Below, piece by piece: positions 26,251-38,541 of a stretch of 64,000 nt of DNA (its first letter is position 1; every line of letters begins with the position of its first letter). A program made the translations under genes and the position numbers. The stretch is from Rostratula benghalensis (Eukaryota; Chordata; Aves; Charadriiformes; Rostratulidae): NCBI GenBank assembly GCA_013399305.1, contig VXAI01000189.1:1417323-1481322 (forward strand), written 5' to 3'. The notes below the pieces were generated by a model. The model saw nothing but the letters and a program-made list of their open reading frames with translations, had not been told where the DNA came from and searched no databases.

Positions 26251-27664
26251 TCTTTAATAAATCACAGTTCTCCTACACTTAGCCTCTGACCAAAACCTGT
26301 CTGCGTGAACTGCAATAAACCTGGCCGGTCAGGGATGTCTCTGCTGAAAGCAATCCCCTCCAACCACATCGTGGGTGCACCAGATGGCCTCCAAGGCTGC
26401 CACATCCCCACCCACCCCTCCAGCTCCAGGCACCTGGTGGGGAAGCGGAGGGTCTGGGAGCGAAGGGAGACAGGGACTGTAAATTCCCATTTGCATGGCC
26501 GTACTTCTCAGGCACGGGGATTTGCTGGAGCTGGGGCCAGAATTGAGCGAGTTGTGCTAGAGTCTATCAGATTTGTGAAGTACAGATGTGATAATACCGC
26601 TGCAACCACAAAAGAATTTACAACAGGAAGCGTTGCAGCTGTTGCTTATTAGCATTAGTACAAATTACACAAAGCAAATTGTTAGCAGACATGTTTCCAT
26701 ACCATTTAACTCGTGGCAGTGAATAAAAGTGATTCTTTTTCAAGCAAAATTTTAGATTTCCAAGGGAATCGGTTTCCAATTGTCCATGAAGGGAGCATGG
26801 ATTAGAGAACAGCATGCAACTATCGCAAGGCATCAGAGGCAATGTGTGCAGCGGCTTGCCTGCTTTCTCTGGCAGAGGTGCGCAAATTTGGGACCATATT
26901 TCTTGGTGAGAGAAGGAAAATCCGTACAGCTCCATATGACCCAATTAGCAGCCACAGGGAGTGATGGTGTGTGGGCCCCATTCTGGAGCTGCCACAGTAA
27001 GGTTCTGTGCACAGAAGTGCTGGGAAAGGGAGGGAGGCTCTTGCTGACCTGCCATTTCCCTGAATTTTTGCCCCCAAAGTACTTATTATGACTTATTTCC
27101 CTAGCAACCCCAAGCCTGTTGATGTGGAAGTGGCCCATGCCAGCAGAGCAATCCTCTAACACAAGCTCGAGAGGGTGGATTTGGAGACAAAATCCACACA
27201 GCAACAGACTGAACGTGCAGGCTGAAATGCTGGGCTGCGACCTGTGAACAACTGACAGCAAAATCCCCCACACCAAAACCCTGGGCATAACACCTCTCTC
27301 CAGACAAACCAGTTTCACTCCAGGGCAGCAGCTGGTTTTGGTCCTGCCGTACCTGCTGCCTGGCTGGGCCACCCATTCAGGCACCTCCTCTGTCCTCCTC
27401 CCTCCTTGCTGTATGGGGAAGAGCCAAGCAACTGGCCCTGGGGAGGGATGCTGCAGTTCAGAGAGGAGTGCCTGAAAACCATTTAATTTTAGTTAATATA
27501 AAGGGGGCATTTAATTCTCGCCTCCCTCTGTGGTGCCAAGGCTGGACTGGTTGCATCTTGGTGGATTTCTAACCCCAGAAATGCTCCTCCACAGGGTGAG
27601 CTGTGGGGGTCTCCTATGAGTTCCTGGAGGAGCTTGGGGGATCCTCTGCCTGATGTCTTTCTCC

Positions 27665-27722
27665 AAGAAGAAGGGAAAGAGAGAGAGGAAAGAGGAAAGG
27701 GAAAGAGAGGGGGGGGGGGAGG
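27665..27722 (+). repeat. GA-rich tract ending in a G run
   Basis: GAAAGAGAGAGAGGAAAGAG-type sequence ends in a run of about ten G. Confidence 0.9.
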
Positions 27723-29431
27723 ATGAAAAAACAAGAAGGCACTAAATAATTAACTGAAGGTTTTGGGGTATGTTTTGGAGAGGTAAGAGCTGCTAAATTC
27801 CTTCCTGAGCTTGCTCAGCCCACAAATGGTGCAGGCAGAAGGGGCAGGGCATCGCACCTGTGGCAAGAAGGTGCCATGGGGTGGCTGTGCCGGGGTGAGG
27901 GGAAAGGCCATCTATAGCTGCCAGAGTTGGGGGCCAAGCCCCAGAGCTGCTCCCTCCCTAAAGCCATACACCTGCACCCGCGCTGTCCTTTCATCCCACC
28001 TTGCTCACGCAGCACTGCTTAAACCACAGGATGGTTTGTCCTCCTGCCACTTATCCAACAGAGGCGCCTTTTCACACCAAAACTTCATTAGCCACGTTCT
28101 TATTGTTCTGCTGATTATTGCTGGTTTTGCTAATAATGATCTACTTAATCTCTCGCAGCCATCCTTTCTTGCAGAAGGAAAGAAGTGTGACTCGTGAAGA
28201 CTGCTGACAACCTATAGAAACTCAGCCATCAGTTTAAGGGCAGTAACAGCCCAGAGTGATGCTTTACATGCCAGTCCCATGGGTGCCTGCCTGCATTAAT
28301 CACGTTGAGTGAGGCTGCCAACGCTGCAAAAGCCGCCCCGCTCCCCAGCCTGCCAAGCGAGAGAGCGGGCTGGGAGAGGTGGAGGCATTCCCACAGGCAT
28401 TCCTTGAAACTCAGTCAGGTCTGGCTAAGGAAGGAGGCCTTTGCCAGTGCAGGAGAAGAAGCTGTGGGAGTGTGTGGGTGGGAAGGTGGCGTGGCTGACC
28501 TGTCTTGCAGCAGCGGAGGCTGAGCTGGTTGGCCATGCTTGGTGCAAGAAGCTGGTCTGCCTGGGAACACTGGCTCTGTGCTCTGAGTGCCTGGCACTTC
28601 AGCAAGGGAAGAGCTCTCCCCAAATCCTCAGACTTTGTCTGCTTTTGGGTTTTTTGGTTTGTTTTTTCTTTCTTTTCTTTCCTTAAAGTGGATGCTCACA
28701 AAGTATTGAAACTGCCTGAAGCAACCGAAGTGCCTTTTGATCCAGCTATGAGTGCTTAGAAGCAGAAAAGAGGCACAGGTATTGCTTTTAAGGGTATGCA
28801 CATCCACTCACCTTTTGGGAACAGTTCAAAAATACAGCTGGGTTGGCTGCAGACTGAAGCCAGAGCCACGGACGGAATAGCAAGAGAAGCGATTTGTACA
28901 AGCCATGTCTCAAGCAGCAGCTAATGGAGAAGTGGCTGACGTGCATGTTCTGCTTCTTCAGTGCTTGTTCTGAGGAAACAGCCTGACACCCTCAGCACAG
29001 CAGAGCTGCTTAACTACTCTCAACGACAAGACTTGAAAGAGGAAAAAAATTGTTACAGTTACGATATTATGGCAGTAATGTTTGCTCCTAATTGCCTTTC
29101 AGTGAAAAAAAAAAACAAAAACAAAACAAAACAAAAAACAACCCTACATGCAGTGAGGAATTTTTGTAAAATGAATCCACTAACTGCCTCCCCTGTGAAA
29201 AATGGAATGTTAAATATCATGGCCTGGACAGTCCATGTACCTACCAGTGTCACATCAAAGGAGATAGCACCACTGAGTGTTTACATCAGATACATACATG
29301 AAAACTATTTTAGCATATTAAATGTAGAAACATCATTGCCACTAAAGGGTCTATTAAAAACCATGTGTTGGTATTATCAGCCCTCTGAACTGTGATGTCC
29401 AGAGTAGGGCAGCTGGAGGGAAGGAGTAAAA

Positions 29432-29507
29432 NNNNNNNNNNNNNNNNNNNNNNNNNNNNNNNNNNNNNNNNNNNNNNNNNNNNNNNNNNNNNNNNNNNNN
29501 NNNNNNN
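29432..29507. other. Assembly gap (76 N)
   Basis: Seventy-six unresolved bases flanked by A-rich sequence. The length may be estimated. If SCML4 has a long 3' UTR, the gap lies within it. Confidence 1.
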
Positions 29508-29834
29508 AAAACGTGAGGGTACAGATTCTCTGGGAAAATACAATAAAATGAAAAAATCTTCTTGGAACAAAAATGTTCCATTTCCAAAATGTCAAAATGA
29601 TGTTTTGACATTACCAAAAGCTGTAGTTTCAGTTAAATAGAATTTAACATTAGAAAGTGACATGCTTTTATGAAGAGTTTTGATCTTGACGAAGTGGGAT
29701 TTTCCAGCATTGATGCCATCTGATAAATTCGCACCAGCTCTGACTACTGATATACTACAGTCAGGTGTGTTTCTACGTGGAGGAATTAAAATCACCTTTT
29801 GAAAAAAATGGAGATTAGCTAAGTTCAAAATTGT

Positions 29835-29853
29835 GGGGGCGGGGTGGGGGGGG
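29835..29853 (+). repeat. Potential G-quadruplex
   Basis: The runs G5-C-G4-T-G8 allow four G-tracts of at least three with one-to-two base loops. The motif lies about 330 bases from the assembly gap. Confidence 0.6.
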
Positions 29854-31284
29854 AGAAGAAAGAAGATTGTTTGAGGACATCTGAAGGTGACAGCAAGACT
29901 AATACAGCAAAACTTTTACATATTTTTGGGATCTTTGTGGGGAAAACATTAATTGTTTAAAAGATGTAAGAGTTAGAAATGAACTATATTTGGTGTTGAT
30001 GTGAAGTCACCTCTGCCTCAAGCAGACAGCTGGCTGAGCAGATTTCCACTCTCTGTTACCTTCTAAGCAATGGCACATTTAGGGGTCAGTATATTACATC
30101 ACTGGATAGTACACAACTTTTCATTTAACACACTTGTTCAGCTATTCCTATTAAAGGTGTTTCAGCATGCAGGCAGGATTTCCTGAAAGCTGGTCAGTCC
30201 TGTACAGATCCAATCCTGCAAATGTATGCAGGCAACGTTTTTAATATTGGGGAGTAGTCCCCAAGAGTTTACTGAAACTCATGTGGGATAGGGTTTCTCA
30301 TCTTGTTAAAGATTTTCAGGATTAGGTCTTGAAGCAGTATCTTTGTAGGAGTTGTAGTCTAGCAACATGCATGAAGTTGAATTTTATTCCTTGAGGTATT
30401 TTTGGTAATATTCTGTTCTGCATAAGCAGGGTCAGACAGTATGCCATCTTGCATAGCATCAGGACCCCGTTTCTCAATTCATTTGAGGCAACCTCTGCAA
30501 CAACCTGCATGACTTACAAGCACATTTTACTACTCCTCACCACACACTAAGGGTTTAAACTGTATGGATGTGTCCCATAGTCATCCCTCTTTGTGAAGGA
30601 TGCAAATGAGGGCATACCCATGCCACAAATCGTCTTCTCAACCTGAGACCTGTCCTCTCCTGCCTGGCTACATGGGCACTTTTTGGATTTTCCTAAGAGG
30701 CAGAAGAGCATAATTTTAAATCCACTCAAGACAGAAATCCCAGTACAACTGCATATCTGCTGAAAGCCCCAGCTCAATCAGGAACCAACCTTATGGCATC
30801 TGCCCTGGACCTGACCAACATTGCCAGGTGCAGAGATATGCCCTGCATTGCCAGCTCCACCTGAGGAATGCTCTCGCCCAGCTCCCTTGTTTTTTAAAAA
30901 TGCAAACAAAACCCAAACCAGAAATTCTGCTTTTTCTTAGAGTGCCACAAACTGTAGACAAGACAGCAATGGCTCAGGGAAGGCAGCTGACAGCTGACTA
31001 CGCCAGACACCATGGTAGCCATCCACCCCTTCTTCGACGTAAGGAGAAACATCCTGCCACAAACACCCTCTGCATTTGGGTTTTTCTTGAATTAATTATC
31101 TGTAAACAGTGACGGGTTTATCCTGCTGGGAGCCTGCGATTCCTTTCGGTGTTTATAGATGTGCTCGATAGGAAAGTTGTGATGGTCAAAGCTCATGAGA
31201 TAGAAAGCACCATGGCTTCAGAGCTCCAGCCTCAAGTCTATTAGGGCTGCTCCCTCTAGTGGGAAAAAGTACTTTAGCTGCAAA

Positions 31285-31380
31285 TCCCCCTTTGTTTTCC
31301 TTTTTTTTTTTAAACTTTCTCTTTTTTTCTTTTTTCCAAACTTTCTTTTTTTTTTTCCTTTTTCTTTTTTTTCTTTTTTT
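31285..31380. repeat. Long pyrimidine tract (purine tract on the SCML4 sense strand)
   Basis: About 95 bases are nearly all T and C on the plus strand, with short AAA interruptions. On the SCML4 strand it is a purine tract about 515 bases after the stop codon. If transcribed, the 3' UTR would carry a long A/G run. Confidence 0.9.
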
Positions 31381-31894
31381 AAAGTGAAGAATCAAGTTTT
31401 CCGCATTGTGCAAGGCATGGGGCAGTTCCCATCAGACAGCTGGGGACAAAACGTCGTGCTTTTCCAGCCCTTGAGCATCAGTGCTGGAGCTGGAACCCAG
31501 TCCCTGCAGGTCAGCAGTTATTCCTCCGAGGTGGACCCATGGCAAGACTCCTGGTTAGTCTTCCAGCAGTCCTCAGCATATGCTGTAGCTGTGTTTGGTT
31601 TTGATTTCCCACTTCTGATTACAAAAATAGGACTTACTATAATCATAATAATATTAATGATAGAAAATAATTACTGTAATTATATAGTTTTTGGCAAATT
31701 ATTAACACAAAGCATCCCAAAAGACCCCATTGGGTTAAAAAAAGGTGACAATGCACAAATGTTAAAAAAGACTAAGTCTTTGTTAAAAAAGAGGGAAAAA
31801 CAATCTGCAAATTAATGCATTTCTGTAAGGCAACATGTTACCTTCAGTTTTCCACCTAGATTTAGGTCAGATTCTGTTGTTGTTCAATAAATTG
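31381..31894 (-). other. SCML4: SCML4 proximal 3' UTR (extent uncertain)
   Basis: This sequence directly follows the SCML4 stop codon on the minus strand, so at least part of it must be 3' untranslated. It is AT-rich, with no conserved reading frame. I see no AATAAA on the minus strand in the first 500 bases. The nearest candidates are AATAAA at 30383-30388 and ATTAAA at 30240-30245, both without an obvious GU-rich downstream element. A better-formed polyadenylation region lies far away at 19.85 kb. Confidence 0.65.
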
Positions 31895-32020
31895 TTAGAA
31901 CTTGGCTTGCTTGAGCTTATCAATGTGGTAACACAGTTTCAGCGCAGGTCCCAGCTTCAGCCCCAGGTATTTCATGATCATGTCACTTTTCAGCAGCAAC
32001 AAAGCATTTCCATCAATCTC
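31895..32020 (-). CDS. SCML4: SCML4 terminal coding exon: second half of SAM domain and stop codon
   Basis: This exon encodes 41 residues and a TAA stop at 31897-31895. The sequence starts [20 protein letters not shown] and continues [20 protein letters not shown], ending in Phe. It completes the SAM fold with the EIDGxALLLL and GLKLGPALK motifs typical of the Scm family. The KLKQAKF end matches the C-terminus of human SCML4 as I recall it. The minus-strand acceptor is TTTCTCTTTTTTGAAACCAG, with a strong pyrimidine tract. The reading frame is phase 0 from the preceding exon. With the three exons upstream this gives an uninterrupted C-terminal 243 residues, against a remembered human full length near 414. 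No frameshift or premature stop is present, so the gene looks functional. Confidence 0.97.
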   Translation of the reverse strand, partial: EIDGNALLLLKSDMIMKYLGLKLGPALKLCYHIDKLKQAKF

Positions 32021-33997
32021 CTGGTTTCAAAAAAGAGAAAGAGAATAAAAATGTGTTAACCCCTTTCCAGTGCTGCGTCCTGACACATTAAACAAGGTGA
32101 ATCGGAAACAGCATGCCTTTTAGAGCAGAGCTAGCTAAAATGCCATGCATTTTGAAATGTCATTTAAAAAAAATTTAAAATCTGTGGTATGGTAGAAGGA
32201 AACTCTAAAGGATGGGGTTAATCATATATAGTACTTTTTATCCTTCAAGGATCTGTAAGATTTGTGCAGGTTTTCGATTATTTTGCAATTAGAACATGAG
32301 GACTTTTTTAAAAAATAAGGATTGCTCTAAACCAGATTCTGGGAAAAACATGTCAACCTTGAGAGAAAGGACTGAGAGAAGAGAGGGATGTGGCCTTGTG
32401 AACTGCTAGGAGCACACCACTGAGTCTCAGTTCCAGCTTTGTCCCTGGCTATCTGCATAGGATTTCACATGTCCTCAGTGCACTTATATCTGGTAAAATA
32501 TATTTTTATATACATGTATATTTCTTTATCTTAAATTAAAGGCCATAATAACTTGCTTATTTTATTGCCTTTAACATATATTCAAATTTCTTTTAACCAT
32601 CACATAAGTGGAGGAAATTACAACCAAACTGAGTTTTTTATCACAGACCTGTTGGCTTGAAAACCATTTGAAACCCCAACGTGAGCACAGAGTAGCTTGG
32701 GTGCAGAGAGAAAAAGACTCTGGTTTACCATGGGCTGTAAAACACAGAAGCTTTCAGCTACCCTGTGCTTCCTTGGATCCTGAGCTTGTCTGTTTTTTCC
32801 TGACTATATTAGTAGATCTGCTAAAAACCCACTACCTCTCCCCACAGCCTCCACCATACTCAGGCCATTGGAATTAAAACATAACAACTGCTCTGTGTGT
32901 GCAAAGATACAGGCATATATAAACATACTAATGCTGCATGTATTGTATTCTGGTTTTGATGGTCAGATCTTTCCTCTGTGATCCATTACCTACTAATTAA
33001 GCAATACTATGGATCCTATTTTGCCCTGATCATTATTATTCCATTCAGTAGGTGATTTAGCTGGTGAGCAGTTAAGGTCACTTTCTGATTAACTCAATCA
33101 ATTAATGCTCTTCATTTTGCAACCCCCACTCTATCCATAATAGAAACTCTTCCCCCTCACCTTCCCATTATTTTAAAGAAGATAAAGGAAAGTAAGAATA
33201 AGTATTACATGTAATTAATATTTGCATAAGAAAGAAAAACAAATTCCTGGAACCATAGTGCCATAGGGTAAAAATACTGTCAAGGGCTTGGTGCGGGGGC
33301 AGCTGTTTCTAAATGTTGAGTTCAGCATTTTATAATTTCCTTTATTATTACTGTGTAGGGGTCAAAATTAAACTCCATGACAAGAATATGCCAGAGGGAG
33401 CATTCATATCCAATTAAATATCCCATATTAGCCATGTCCCTGTGCACATTGTTGGCTTGAGTTCTCTACAGTATTACTGTGTCAGCCCTTTTAAAAAATA
33501 ATTTTAAAAGGAAGAATTCTACAGCACAGTCCGCAGATCTGCAATAGCCTCACAAGAAGTTATTGAATGAGATCTGGGGCTGGTAAAATTCAGTGCCATC
33601 AGTGCAATGATCTTGTTTCACGTGAGCTGAGATCTGGCCCACTGCAAGTTAGACTACTGCAGATTGGTGCCGTGCTCCTGTAAGGGGATGCATGCAGGAA
33701 AAGTGTGAGCCACGAGGCCATGCTAGAGTGGGTATAAACATACAGCTTCCACCTGCAAGAATGAGTATCACTATGTTTGTGCCAGCTTCTTGCAGCATTT
33801 GTTCTGCAGCTACTGTTCAAAAAACAGAGCAGCCCTGAAACAAGTGCTGTAGCATGCCAACAAGAATTGCACCTGGTGGTGGATATCCCCCAAGGATGAG
33901 GCTTTCAATAAGAAAAGTTAAACCCCCCATCTTCATGGGTGTTTAAGCACTTATTTCTGAGTAAAATGAAAGACTTCAGGATCTATATACCGCTTGA

Positions 33998-34043
33998 GAT
34001 ATGTATATATATATAAAATATATATAAATATATATATATATAA
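33998..34043. repeat. (TA)n microsatellite
   Basis: ATGTATATATATATAAAATA followed by more TA repeats. It lies in the last SCML4 intron, about 2 kb upstream of the terminal coding exon. Confidence 0.95.
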
Positions 34044-36620
34044 ATCCCTACTTTTGTATTCTCTGATCTTGTGAACAGACTCCAACCCTGGTAATGCCAC
34101 CACCTGTGCAGGAGTGCAGTGAGTGGCAGCTCAATGGTACCAGTGCTCAAACACTCCAGAGGAAGAAAGTCTAGGGAAAGCTGCATGTTCACAAGTCTGG
34201 TGTCTAGCACAGGCAGAGACAGGTTTCAGTTTGAATTAATTGGATTAATTATATGAAACTCAAAGATTTTTGTCTCTTTCATACATGCATTTCCCAATCA
34301 CTCGCCATAATTAAACTGTCAGACCATAACACTGCTTCAGTCCCTTCCAGCTTGCGTTTTCTACTTGCTAATTCCCTCTGTAGTTCTTTCCCTTCCTCCA
34401 TTTTCTCTCCCTCAGCCTTTCTACCTAATCTTTCTTGCTGAGAGAGAGCACCGCATGGGGCTTTCACGCAGTGCTCCTCCAAGGTCCCTGCCAGGCCGAT
34501 GGCTCCTTCACCCAAGGCCAAAAGACCTGTCAGTTATGAGCTAGGCTTTGCTCAGCACATGTCTCTGCTGAGGCAGCAGGGAACAGCAGAGGGGAGGTAG
34601 TAGACAGTTTCACCGTCTTTGGTGGATAATCTCAGGAACTGCCTGTGACAGAGCTCCTTGGGTGCCTCAGCAAGAAGAAAAGCTTCTTCTGCTCCTGGTG
34701 GACAGAGCAGAGCCAGCATCATCCTGCAATGCAGATGGCAGCTGTGGAGGATGTGGACTGCACCTCCTTACTGCACCCCAGGAGAGACGGCTCCAGGGAC
34801 TGCGATCAGCACCCAAATGGCTTATTACAGAGGTGGGAAAGAGCGTTGACCGCACACAGGGTAACTGCTCGAGCCTTTTCTTCCTGGTGGTCCCACCACC
34901 CTCTCCCTCCCTGTGTCATAGCTCAGATGAGTTGATTGCCAAAGCAGTGATTTCAGGTGATAGCAGGGCCTGGTCAATGACAGTAAGTGCTTCTAAGTAA
35001 ATTATGCACCTGCTTCATAGAAAGATTGAACATACAGGAAGATATGGCTAAGGTTAATGGACTAATCACTTGTTTTTCACCCCTGGGGTCTCTGTGCTAA
35101 TCCAGATGAGATTTGAAGGCTGAAAAATTGCAGGGACATATATAACTCGAAGGCCTAATTGAATTGAGTTGTGTGGCAATCTTATCCAGGTTTTCACACC
35201 TACACCATATTTTTCAAGGAAACCAATGATGAGTAGAGCCCATGGGTGTTGGGCATTCAACAAAGGGTGACAGGGACAGTCTTTAGTGGCAATTTAGCTT
35301 GGTCTCTTTGGTCACAGAGCAGCTGTAGTATCGTGGCACACTCCAGCTGGCCCATGACTGCCTGGAGCGTGTCACTGCCCTGTTGCTGGATAAAAGCACG
35401 CTATGCCATCCTTTGCTCCAAGTGGAAACTAGACAATACCTGCACTTTTGCACTGTCCTTATTTACAAAATGAACTTTAAATGTTTCTCTCCTTTGGGAT
35501 GTAGCTGTATGCCTTGGACTATGGCAATTCCCTTTCCCTTGCATGAAGAGTTTTGGTCAACACAGGACATGTTTTCATTATCATCTTATAGGGCTGATCT
35601 GGATTCTCTGCAGAAAGCAAGGAAATTAGGCTGGCACCTGACCTGTAACTGCAGATTCGGTCCTAGTACCACTGTGTCTCCTCTGTTGCTCTCATCCCAC
35701 TGGCCTGTCTGCAGAATGGCTTCAATACCTGCCTGGGCTGAGCAGACATCAGGGTCTGTGTTCTTCATTTTCATCTACTCCTTAGCCACCTCCTCTCCTC
35801 AGTATCTGGAACCCCTGCATCCAGGGTACAGCTGGAAGTCCATCAGTTGTCTCCTTCAGCTGTTGTCTGCAGCCCTACAGTCCCACCTGTCCCAGCAAGG
35901 AGCAGGACCCTGGTGATTAAGCCCTCTGCTTTGCTTTGTAACCTGACATGCTAAGCATGAGTCAGGGCTGGGAAGCTCTTCTCGTTTAGACCCTGGTCCA
36001 GGCACTAACATCCAAAGCTATGGCCTCCAGCTGAACACAAGCAAGACACTTTTAGGGTAAAATCCATTTTCATAGCCAGACTGAATTGATCAAGGAGGGA
36101 TGGGCTCAAGATGCTATTTGATACATTAGTGTTGCCTCCATATACAACAGCAGAACAAGAAACTCAAGATCATATGTGTGTTTACAGTCTTCTCCTTTAC
36201 AATTAAGGATAGTATAATTTCCACCGCTGGAGATTGCCTAACAAAAGCAACTCTCATATTCTCCAGTGAGTCAGCAGGTCTGTTAAATTTGGTTATGCAG
36301 TCACGTAATACCGAAGGGAAAAAGATTAAAAGCTTGGCTGTTTTGGGTTTCTCCTGCTAAGTGTCTAGAGAAACATAAAAAAATCGTCTTCAGAGAAGAA
36401 TCATAGGTATCTTGGGAAAAAAAAAGTCATTGAGATGAGGCTCTTTTGTGACAATGTAACAATGAAAAATGAGCAGCAGATCCTCTATGCATTCTCTTAG
36501 GCTTGGCATAGAAGCAATTTACACTTGACATAGTTGGGAACAAGTAGTGAGTATTTTCTCAAGATGCTGTTGGATCTCCCCATTAAAGGATAAATAGAAT
36601 AGAATTAGGATAAGGTGGCA

Positions 36621-36720
36621 TAGCATAGCATAGCATAGCATAGCATAGCATAGCATAGAATAGAATAGAATAGAATAGAATAGAATAGAATAGAATAGAA
36701 TAGAATAGAATAGAATAGAT
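36621..36720. repeat. Compound pentamer microsatellite (TAGCA)7 then (TAGAA)12
   Basis: Seven exact TAGCA units (36621-36655) are followed by twelve exact TAGAA units (36656-36715) and one TAGAT. It adjoins the 3' end of the CR1 copy, so it most likely grew from the short tail repeat (ATTCTATG type) of that element. The clean boundary between two pure arrays implies a single-base change in one unit followed by separate expansions. Confidence 0.97.
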
Positions 36721-36721
36721 T

Positions 36722-36995
36722 TAGAATAGAATCGTTGAGTTGGAAGGGACCTACAATGACCATCTAGTCCAGCTGCCTGACCAACTCAGTGCTGACCAAA
36801 AGTTAAAGCATGTTATCAAGGGCATCACCTAAATGCCTCTTCAACACTGACAGGCTCAGGGCATCAACCACCTCTTCAGGAAGCCTGTTCCCATGTTTGA
36901 CCACTCTCTCAGGTTGGGCTTTCTTCAGCCCAACCCCTCCACTGGTGCTGAACACCTTGCAGGGTCCTGCATTCAGCCTGGCTGAGCACAAACAC
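36722..36995 (-). mobile_element. CR1-type retrotransposon 3' end, in SCML4 intron in sense orientation
   Basis: From AGAATCGTTGAGTTGGAAGG through the CATCTAGTCCAGCTGCCTGA and GCATCACCTAAATGCCTCTT segments, this reads as the reverse complement of a widespread avian CR1-type 3' end. The 3' tail points to low coordinates, where it becomes a pentamer array. The element is thus on the minus strand, the same sense as SCML4. It is 5' truncated near 36995. Its 5' edge is about 120 bases from the donor of the SCML4 exon that ends at 37112. Confidence 0.82.
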
Positions 36996-37111
36996 TGCCT
37001 ATAGCAGCCAACAGCAGCTGAGGGTGTGTGATGTGTACTGGCTATCTCTTGGGACTGCCCGAGTACTTAGCTTAAATGACCCAGAAGTGGCAAGGGGAGC
37101 CTTCTACATAC

Positions 37112-37257
37112 GTGTTTTCTGAAGAGCTCCACGTGGGGACCTAACGTGTGAGGGTCTGCATCCTTCACAAACCAAACCACGTCATCCACCGTCCAGGTCA
37201 AAGGATTCTTGCTTGATGGCCGAGCTGCGTCTTGTTGTTCTGGTGAAGGACTTGAGG
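37112..37257 (-). CDS. SCML4: SCML4 exon: first half of SAM domain (second-last coding exon)
   Basis: This exon has a split Ala codon followed by 48 codons. It begins SSPSPEQQDAARPSSKNP, a short linker, then enters the SAM domain at TWTVDDVVWFVKDADP and runs to HVELFRKH. This covers roughly the first three SAM helices. SAM domains of the Scm/Polyhomeotic class form head-to-tail polymers that assemble Polycomb complexes; here that role is inferred from the family. The WTV(D/E)DVVWFVKDADP form fits SCML4 better than SCMH1, whose equivalent I recall as WSVEDVMQFV. The minus-strand acceptor is GTACCAATAG before 37257; the donor is AAACAC/GTATGT after 37112. It ends in phase 0, and the next exon starts exactly at GAG ATT GAT. 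A CR1 retrotransposon copy begins only about 120 bases beyond the donor, in the downstream intron. Confidence 0.97.
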
Positions 37258-38487
37258 CTATTGGTACAAAAAAGCCCACAACAGCACATTACAAAGGCAC
37301 ACAGTGGTTTCCTTGGTTTGTGAGTGTGCAGTGGGACAGCAGCACTGGATGTTACATCTGTGTGTGCAAGTATCAGTCTGAGATGATGGGGTGGGTGAGA
37401 GAAGGGAACTTAGAGCCGTTTCCAATCTGACTGCTTATCGGGAGATGCAATCCCATCTGGTGAATTGCATTTAAAAATACGGAATCCTCAGGTTCCTGCT
37501 GGAGAGGAAAAAATGTACCAGCTGCCAGGCTCTTAAACCAAGCTGCCCCTGCTGTCTGATCTGCAGGCAGTGTGGATCTTGACTCAAGAAGACACCACCC
37601 TCCTACCTGGAGAGAAAGCACTTCAGCACAAAACAAAGGAGTCTGACATTAAATGCGAAGGCTAGAGGATAAAATCAGGATTTAGGCAAATATTTTGGAT
37701 TTTCTTCACATTCAGATATTCACATTTCTTCACATTCAGACTTATCTTAGAGCTTAAAGGAAGGTTTCTAGTCAATATCCTCCTAATGTTAGGCTCTCAC
37801 AAAGGTGATGGTCCCCAATGAATGCCTATTTGGAAAGTTACTAAGACATGCAAAGATGAACATTGCACAAGTGACTTTTTAATGGTATAAGCCCTGGATG
37901 ATTTAAGGTCACTTTGGCTTCCTATAGCTTTAAATCAAGTGAATAAAGGCACATTGAAATGAAAGTGCATTTATGTTTTTATTCTTAGTCTCTGCAGAAT
38001 TATAAATCTCAGCCTCCATGTGAATATAATTTGCACCCCCACTTACGCCGCTTCACTATTACAGTAACTATATTCCTAGGTTACAGGAAAGCTGTTCAAA
38101 TTTGTTTGTATTCACACCAAGCAAACTTTGCATTAGCAGGCGGCAGCACACAGGTGTAAAAATTGTAATTTGCCCAGACCTGCTCATCCTTTTCTGTTAA
38201 GGCCCAGTTTTTACTGAGAGAAGTACAAATGGTAAGCAAGCAGGCACTTCAGAAGACAGGAAAGAAAACAGAGGAGTGCAAGTAGAGGGAGACCACGGAT
38301 ACCTAAACTGGCACCTGGAGAATCCCCAAGAGGGCTGAGCTGCTGAGAAGGGCTGAGCTCTCCAGAGAAACGCTGAGCTTATAGAGACAGACTAAATGTT
38401 TGTGAATCCCCATGCGTCACTCAAAACGTGATCCTAATGCATGGGAGCAAATGTCGTGGGCTGGGTTTGTGACTTATGTACATTATG

Positions 38488-38541
38488 ATTCTGTTGACTT
38501 CAATAGAGCCATGCTGATTTCTGTTAGCTGAGGATCTGCCC
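38488..38541. repeat. GTGTAAATC-type palindromic repeat, copy 5
   Basis: TTGACTTCAATAGAGCCATG, then CTGATTTCTGTTAGCTGAGG and ATCTGCCC. It closely resembles the right half of the family (ttgacttcaatgga...tgatttacaccagctgaggatctggcc). Confidence 0.55.

Larger units (their letters stand above)
20421..31284. other. Intergenic or extended SCML4 3' UTR, no coding exon recognised
   Basis: This stretch of 10.9 kb between the possible distal polyadenylation site and the SCML4 stop has no recognised coding exon. It holds a SINE/L3-like remnant, purine-rich tracts and the assembly gap. Two longer minus-strand open frames, 22802-23311 and 26833-27384, show no known domain and no splice context. A plus-strand AATAAA at 20742-20747 has no visible gene before it. 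Confidence 0.55.
32021..37111 (-). other. SCML4: SCML4 last coding intron
   Basis: A 5.1-kb phase-0 intron that splits the SAM domain. The donor is GTATGT; the acceptor is a long T-rich tract ending AAACCAG. It contains the sense CR1 copy and pentamer arrays near its 5' end and a TA microsatellite near 34.0 kb. The segment 33290-33430 is repeat-poor and AT-rich. Confidence 0.9.

Noticed and set aside
26833..27384. Minus-strand open frame of 183 residues
   Set aside because: No known motif. Composition and overlap with other frames suggest chance.
29310..29640. Open frames running through the N block
   Set aside because: They exist only because unknown bases cannot contain called stops.
31835..32059. 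Plus-strand open frame of 74 residues
   Set aside because: It is the antisense shadow of the terminal SCML4 exon.
17950..34043. TA-rich arrays as possible replication or recombination elements
   Set aside because: Simple TA microsatellites are common in bird introns and spacers, and no further signal accompanies them.
35383..35916. Plus-strand open frame of 177 residues
   Set aside because: It lies inside a SCML4 intron on the opposite strand and shows no domain; probably a chance frame.
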